DNA of 64,000 nt from Thiomicrorhabdus sp041583835 (lineage in GTDB: Bacteria > Pseudomonadota > Gammaproteobacteria > Thiomicrospirales > Thiomicrospiraceae). The translations under genes were made by a program, and so were the position numbers. Location: positions 1-64,000 of the forward strand of contig NZ_JBFHFC010000001.1 of NCBI RefSeq assembly GCF_041583835.1, read 5' to 3'. The stretch's first letter is position 1, and every line of letters begins with the position of its first letter. The notes under the pieces are model-generated. The model had not been told where the DNA came from. It saw only the letters and a list, made by a program, of their open reading frames with translations, and did not search any database. Shown in pieces: positions 61,055 to 64,000 of the stretch.

Positions 61055-61084
61055 TGAGGCCCGGTTTTTAACCGGGCCTTTTTT
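61055..61084 (+). terminator. Intrinsic terminator of the small secreted protein gene
   Basis: GGCCCGGT-TTTTA-ACCGGGCC followed by T6. Confidence 0.92.
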
Positions 61085-61139
61085 GTATATAGATATATAG
61101 TATTTTGTTGAGAGTGCTAAGGGAAGATTGACAATCGGG

Positions 61140-61964
61140 TTAAAAGTTGTTGCCTTTGATTTTGTTGTACAAAGCCAGTTTTGAATGGACTTCATATTTG
61201 CTGAAAATGTTTTTCATATGTGTTTTGACTGTATTTAAGCTGATGTTGAGTTCGTCAGCTATTTTGGGGTAGCTCTTAGCTTGCAGTAACAATTTTAAAA
61301 TACGCTTCTCCGTGCCGGTGAGCATCGGCATTTCAGTACAGACACGATTACATTTTGAATGGAATGTTTTCGTGTCTTCTGCGTATAACGGTTGGATAAT
61401 CGTTTGAAATAGCGTATTGATTTTCTTGAGGTTAACCAGATTGGCGTGTTGGTTTTTCTGAAATAAGAAAATGCTGTAACCGATTTTTTTTGCTTCGTAA
61501 CTAAATATCGGCAGGATGATTGCGAATTCGAAGTGGAGGGCCAGCTCAAGTTGTTGGCATTTTCCTACATCTAAGGCGCCTTCAAAAAATTCCTGTAGAG
61601 AATTCAGTTTTAAATAGCTTCCTTCTTCAAGCATTTCGTTTCGATGATGATCCGCGAAGGTATTTAGGTTGAGCAGATTAGGTGTGACGTTTAGTTTTTT
61701 CAGGTTTTTGACTAATTGCTTTTTTGCGTCCAATACAAATTCGAATTGCAGTTTGTCTTTTTGATTCAAGCAGATCGCCATAATCTGGCTTTCTGTGGTT
61801 TCTGTGATAAACGGTACTTCTGTTTTAAGAATGGCTTGTAAATTATGACCGTAAATCAAACAGGCTTGAATATGTGTGATTTTTTGCAAAAGATCCGTGT
61901 CAGTAAATAGGTTGGTTTCTGATGAACAGGGGCTGTTTGAAAGATTCTTAGATTGAGATTGCAT
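61140..61964 (-). CDS. LuxR-type transcriptional regulator
   Basis: 274 residues. The C-terminal HTH is clear at about 212-270: LTGTEKRILKLLLQAKSYPKIADELNISLNTVKTHMKNIFSKYEVHSKLALYNKI. The N-terminal 200 residues have no receiver signature and no recognised autoinducer-binding pattern; they may form a small-molecule or GAF-like domain. It is divergent from the exported CTERM-type protein, with a 281-bp shared region containing a GC-rich inverted repeat, so it is the likely regulator of that gene. The signal is unknown. Confidence 0.85.
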   Translation of the reverse strand: MQSQSKNLSNSPCSSETNLFTDTDLLQKITHIQACLIYGHNLQAILKTEVPFITETTESQIMAICLNQKDKLQFEFVLDAKKQLVKNLKKLNVTPNLLNLNTFADHHRNEMLEEGSYLKLNSLQEFFEGALDVGKCQQLELALHFEFAIILPIFSYEAKKIGYSIFLFQKNQHANLVNLKKINTLFQTIIQPLYAEDTKTFHSKCNRVCTEMPMLTGTEKRILKLLLQAKSYPKIADELNISLNTVKTHMKNIFSKYEVHSKLALYNKIKGNNF

Positions 61965-62099
61965 CGAAAATAGTACCTGAATTTCCTATTTATTTATCAT
62001 AAATTATGTGGATTTAGTTTTAAAAAGATAGCAAAAAAAATTTGTCCTTGTTGATAAATATCAAGATAGTTAAAAATATCTACTGATTTAGTTTAAATT

Positions 62100-62142
62100 C
62101 CCCCGAATGGGGGATGTAACTACATTAGGATTTGTTTATACT
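62100..62142 (+). promoter_or_regulatory. Putative activator site and -10 of the exported protein gene
   Basis: CCCCC-GAAT-GGGGG (62100-62113) is a perfect inverted repeat in AT-rich DNA. A -10 TATACT follows at 62137-62142 with no -35 match at 17 bp. With a start 7 bp after the -10, the repeat is centred at -42.5, the usual position of a LuxR-type activator that replaces the -35. The binding protein is inferred to be the divergent LuxR regulator. Confidence 0.5.
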
Positions 62143-62245
62143 AAATCATAAACCACACAAACATTGTTAGTATTTTTACTTAGTTTAATTTATTGATGAT
62201 GCGTTTGAAGTTGATTTCCTAAGTTAGAACCGTACGGAGTAAGTT

Positions 62246-63784
62246 ATGCAAAAAACGAAATTATTTAAGCTGAGCGTGATTGCTTCAGCTTGTTTGGCGG
62301 CAGCATCAACGGCACAGGCTGATATCATCAAAGGTATTCAGAACAGTGACATTAGTACACAGGGCGCCAGTGTTACTGGTTTTACGTTTGATCAATATAA
62401 CCCGATTCAGTTCGGCTTCGGCGGTATGAACCTGGATAATCAAACCGTTAAAATTGTGGATGCAGAAACCGGTGCCGAGCTTGCAAAATCATACGACGCA
62501 ACCAGTGGTACTTATTCCGCTATGGTCGACGGTGATACTTTTTACAATGAAGTCAACGATGGTGTCGGAACCCCAACGGCAAAATTAGCAAGTAAAGTCT
62601 GGCCGGTTGGTGAGCCTGCGGGCGTTAAAGTGTTGACTGATACGGATTTGGCTGACGTTTACATGAACAACGGTAAGCCGTACAGCTGTATCATGAGTAC
62701 GGCTTATCACCGTTTTTCCGACGATCCGGATTATGTTGACGGTATCAAAACGCTTCCGGCAGGAGCGACTATGTCGGACGGTTTCTTAGATTCGGCTTAT
62801 CCAAACCCAACGATGTGTGATAGTGCGTTCCAGACGCATAAGCGTTTTAAAGTCAGTGCATTGCCTGCATCTTTGAACAGTTCAATCGATTTGGTGTTTA
62901 ACGTAGATAACACTGCCAATTCGCAAATCTATATGGTTCTACAGAAGTTGAATAACTATACAGGTAAACATTTGTCCGGTTTCAAGGTTCAGGTGGGTAC
63001 GGGTGTGGGTGCCGGATTTACACAATCGGCTAGTGCTACGGCTGTTGCTTTGTCTGACGGCGTCGGAGAAAAAGACGGTGGCGGCGATATTTGGGATGCA
63101 CCTGATATGGCGGCATTCTCGTCAGGATTGTTTGGTCCGGGTGATTCACATCATGAGCCAGGCTTCTTCGACAACACGGCCAGAGCCGGGTTCTATGCAG
63201 CAGAAACAACGGACGTGAAAAAGAATGAAATCGCTTCAACCGGTGTAATGGGAACAACTTACCATACATTGTTCGGAAGTGATTGGTTACCAAGCATTTA
63301 TCAGCCACAGGGTATTTTCTACGATTTTGATAATAACCCTGATACCGACGATCAATTGGTTGCGTGGTGGGGCGATGATCCAAATACGGCCGCAGCTGAT
63401 TATCAGTGGTTGAAAGGCGCTGCGGATAACTATGCGCCGGTTAGCATGGATGTCTTGGCAACTTGGGCGGCTAACTCTCAGTATTATGTTGGCGGTATCG
63501 AAGATACGGTTAACTTAGGTTTGAGTTACATTGTTGATTTAGGCGATTTAACGTTAACGCCGGATGCGACTACTTTTACATTGCGTTTAATTCCGATAGA
63601 AGCAACTGAACAGACGGTTCCAGGTTATATGGAAACGGTTAACGAAGCACCGACTACTTTAGACCAGTATGTTGCCTCTAGCAGCAGCGGTTTCAGCGCT
63701 TACGATAACACCAGCTTATTGGCAACCATTCTTGGTTTCTTGGGCTTGGGTGCTTTGGTTGCGCGCAGAAAACTTTCTAAATAA
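62246..63784 (+). CDS. Exported protein with C-terminal sorting-type tail (choice-of-anchor F-like)
   Basis: 512 residues. The signal peptide LSVIASACLAAASTAQA is cut before DIIKG. The mature start GIQNSDISTQGASVTGFTFDQYNPIQFGFGGMNLDN resembles proteins annotated as choice-of-anchor F, whose members carry different C-terminal anchors (family from memory). Only a few cysteines (SCIM, TMCDS). The C-terminus has a Ser-rich spacer (VASSSSGFS), a hydrophobic segment TSLLATILGFLGLGALV and the basic end ARRKLSK, the layout of exosortase or rhombosortase substrates, but without PEP, IPTLxxWG or a GlyGly stretch. GGAG is 7 bp before the ATG. An exosortase-like gene follows directly. Confidence 0.78.
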   Translation: MQKTKLFKLSVIASACLAAASTAQADIIKGIQNSDISTQGASVTGFTFDQYNPIQFGFGGMNLDNQTVKIVDAETGAELAKSYDATSGTYSAMVDGDTFYNEVNDGVGTPTAKLASKVWPVGEPAGVKVLTDTDLADVYMNNGKPYSCIMSTAYHRFSDDPDYVDGIKTLPAGATMSDGFLDSAYPNPTMCDSAFQTHKRFKVSALPASLNSSIDLVFNVDNTANSQIYMVLQKLNNYTGKHLSGFKVQVGTGVGAGFTQSASATAVALSDGVGEKDGGGDIWDAPDMAAFSSGLFGPGDSHHEPGFFDNTARAGFYAAETTDVKKNEIASTGVMGTTYHTLFGSDWLPSIYQPQGIFYDFDNNPDTDDQLVAWWGDDPNTAAADYQWLKGAADNYAPVSMDVLATWAANSQYYVGGIEDTVNLGLSYIVDLGDLTLTPDATTFTLRLIPIEATEQTVPGYMETVNEAPTTLDQYVASSSSGFSAYDNTSLLATILGFLGLGALVARRKLSK

Positions 63785-63819
63785 TTAATCGCTGAAACGA
63801 TTAAACAGAAAGTGACCAT

Positions 63820-63890
63820 AAAGGGCGACCCATTCAGATGTTAGGCTTTGCTATACGCTATGGCATCTGGGTGGGATCGCTCTTTTTTTT
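63820..63890 (+). terminator. Large terminator hairpin overlapping the start of the next gene
   Basis: The left arm 63820-63840 pairs almost fully with 63864-63885: AAAG/CTTT, GCGA/TCGC, CCCA/TGGG and CAGATG/CATCTG, joined by G-T wobbles and one bulged A (63876), followed by T8. The ATG of the next frame (63838-63840) lies in the left arm. A second small hairpin, GGG-GCTTA-GCCC with T7, lies at 63903-63921. Confidence 0.8.
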
Positions 63891-64000
63891 GGTCTTTTTT
63901 GAGGGGCTTAGCCCTTTTTTTATCGTCAATCAGCTGCAAACCGAATTGACCATCAGCATTACACAGCTTTGGGTTTCGGGATTTGATCTTCCGGTTCGAC
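63838..64000 (+). CDS. Exosortase-like membrane protein, N-terminal fragment (cut by window end)
   Basis: 54 codons are visible from the ATG at 63838: a short basic start (MLGFAIRYG), a hydrophobic helix (IWVGSLFFLVFFEGLSPFFI), then LQTELTISITQLWVSGFDLPVR. This resembles the N-terminus of small exosortases of the XrtH group (one helix, an E-L-P-type turn, then an amphipathic segment before the first conserved loop). The catalytic Cys, Arg and His lie beyond the window, so the call rests on the N-terminus and on the adjacent CTERM-type substrate. No good ribosome site precedes the ATG, and the start lies inside a strong hairpin; a later start such as TTG 63889 is possible. Confidence 0.5.
   Translation, partial: MLGFAIRYGIWVGSLFFLVFFEGLSPFFIVNQLQTELTISITQLWVSGFDLPVR

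Noticed and set aside
63820..63890. The large hairpin at the right end as an integron attC site
   Set aside because: The conserved attC core ends are absent and the stem runs into a T8 tract, so a terminator explains it better.
1..64000. CRISPR array, prophage, toxin-antitoxin or integron
   Set aside because: No regularly spaced repeats, phage structural genes, paired toxin-antitoxin frames or integrase were seen; the only mobile-element trace is the IS3 end at the left edge.

Overview
The window is core chromosome of a gammaproteobacterium of moderate GC content. The evidence is the gene content and order: rluE-mnmA-hflD beside icd, clpS-clpA-infA-aat, rimP-nusA-infB-rbfA-truB-rpsO-pnp, uvrC-pgsA-tRNA(Gly-Cys-Leu), sdhCDAB-sdhE, roxA and purB. 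A monomeric isocitrate dehydrogenase, AcnB, an Acs/ActP acetate module, several GGDEF proteins and a C-terminally anchored surface protein suggest a free-living aquatic bacterium. A Thiotrichales/Piscirickettsiaceae-like relative is my best guess, at low confidence.

Layout. 1-252: right end of an IS3-family element that has cut a small cupin gene. 277-2783 (minus): hflD, mnmA, rluE. 2902-5127: icd, followed by an accessory stretch to 9063 (double-REC diguanylate cyclase, host-attachment-type protein, phnA, DnaJ-like protein). 9270-16797: clpS-clpA, infA, the whole sdhCDAB-sdhE operon and aat. 16924-24144: dnaE, a PAS-GGDEF protein and a hybrid histidine kinase. 24233-31950: thpR, acs, DUF485-actP, a CBS/DUF294 regulator and a DnaQ-like exonuclease. 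31993-42203: transcription/translation operon from an attenuator-like leader through rimP, nusA, infB, rbfA, truB, a rhodanese-like/methyltransferase fusion, a cyclic-nucleotide-binding protein, rpsO and pnp. 42340-49775: M16C protease, CHMI-like isomerase, DUF1810 protein, class D beta-lactamase, roxA, purB. 50134-59886: NRAMP transporter, acnB, dCache-GGDEF protein, sppA, uvrC, pgsA. 60003-60303: tRNA-Gly, tRNA-Cys, tRNA-Leu. 60663-64000: a small secreted Gln/Asn-rich protein, a LuxR-type regulator, a large exported protein with a C-terminal sorting-like tail, and the start of an exosortase-like membrane protein cut by the window edge.

How the genes fit together. icd, sdhCDAB-sdhE and acnB supply TCA-cycle steps that would oxidise acetate taken up by ActP and activated by Acs. 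clpS, clpA and aat form the bacterial N-degron pathway. The nusA/infB operon is the conserved transcription/translation cluster. Three GGDEF proteins, all without a consensus inhibitory site, point to active c-di-GMP signalling.

The least ordinary parts are the right end (LuxR regulator, inverted repeat at the canonical -42.5 position, CTERM-type protein, then an exosortase-like gene whose start lies inside a strong terminator hairpin), the short-peptide/terminator leader in front of rimP, and the rhodanese-like/methyltransferase fusion with no rhodanese cysteine.
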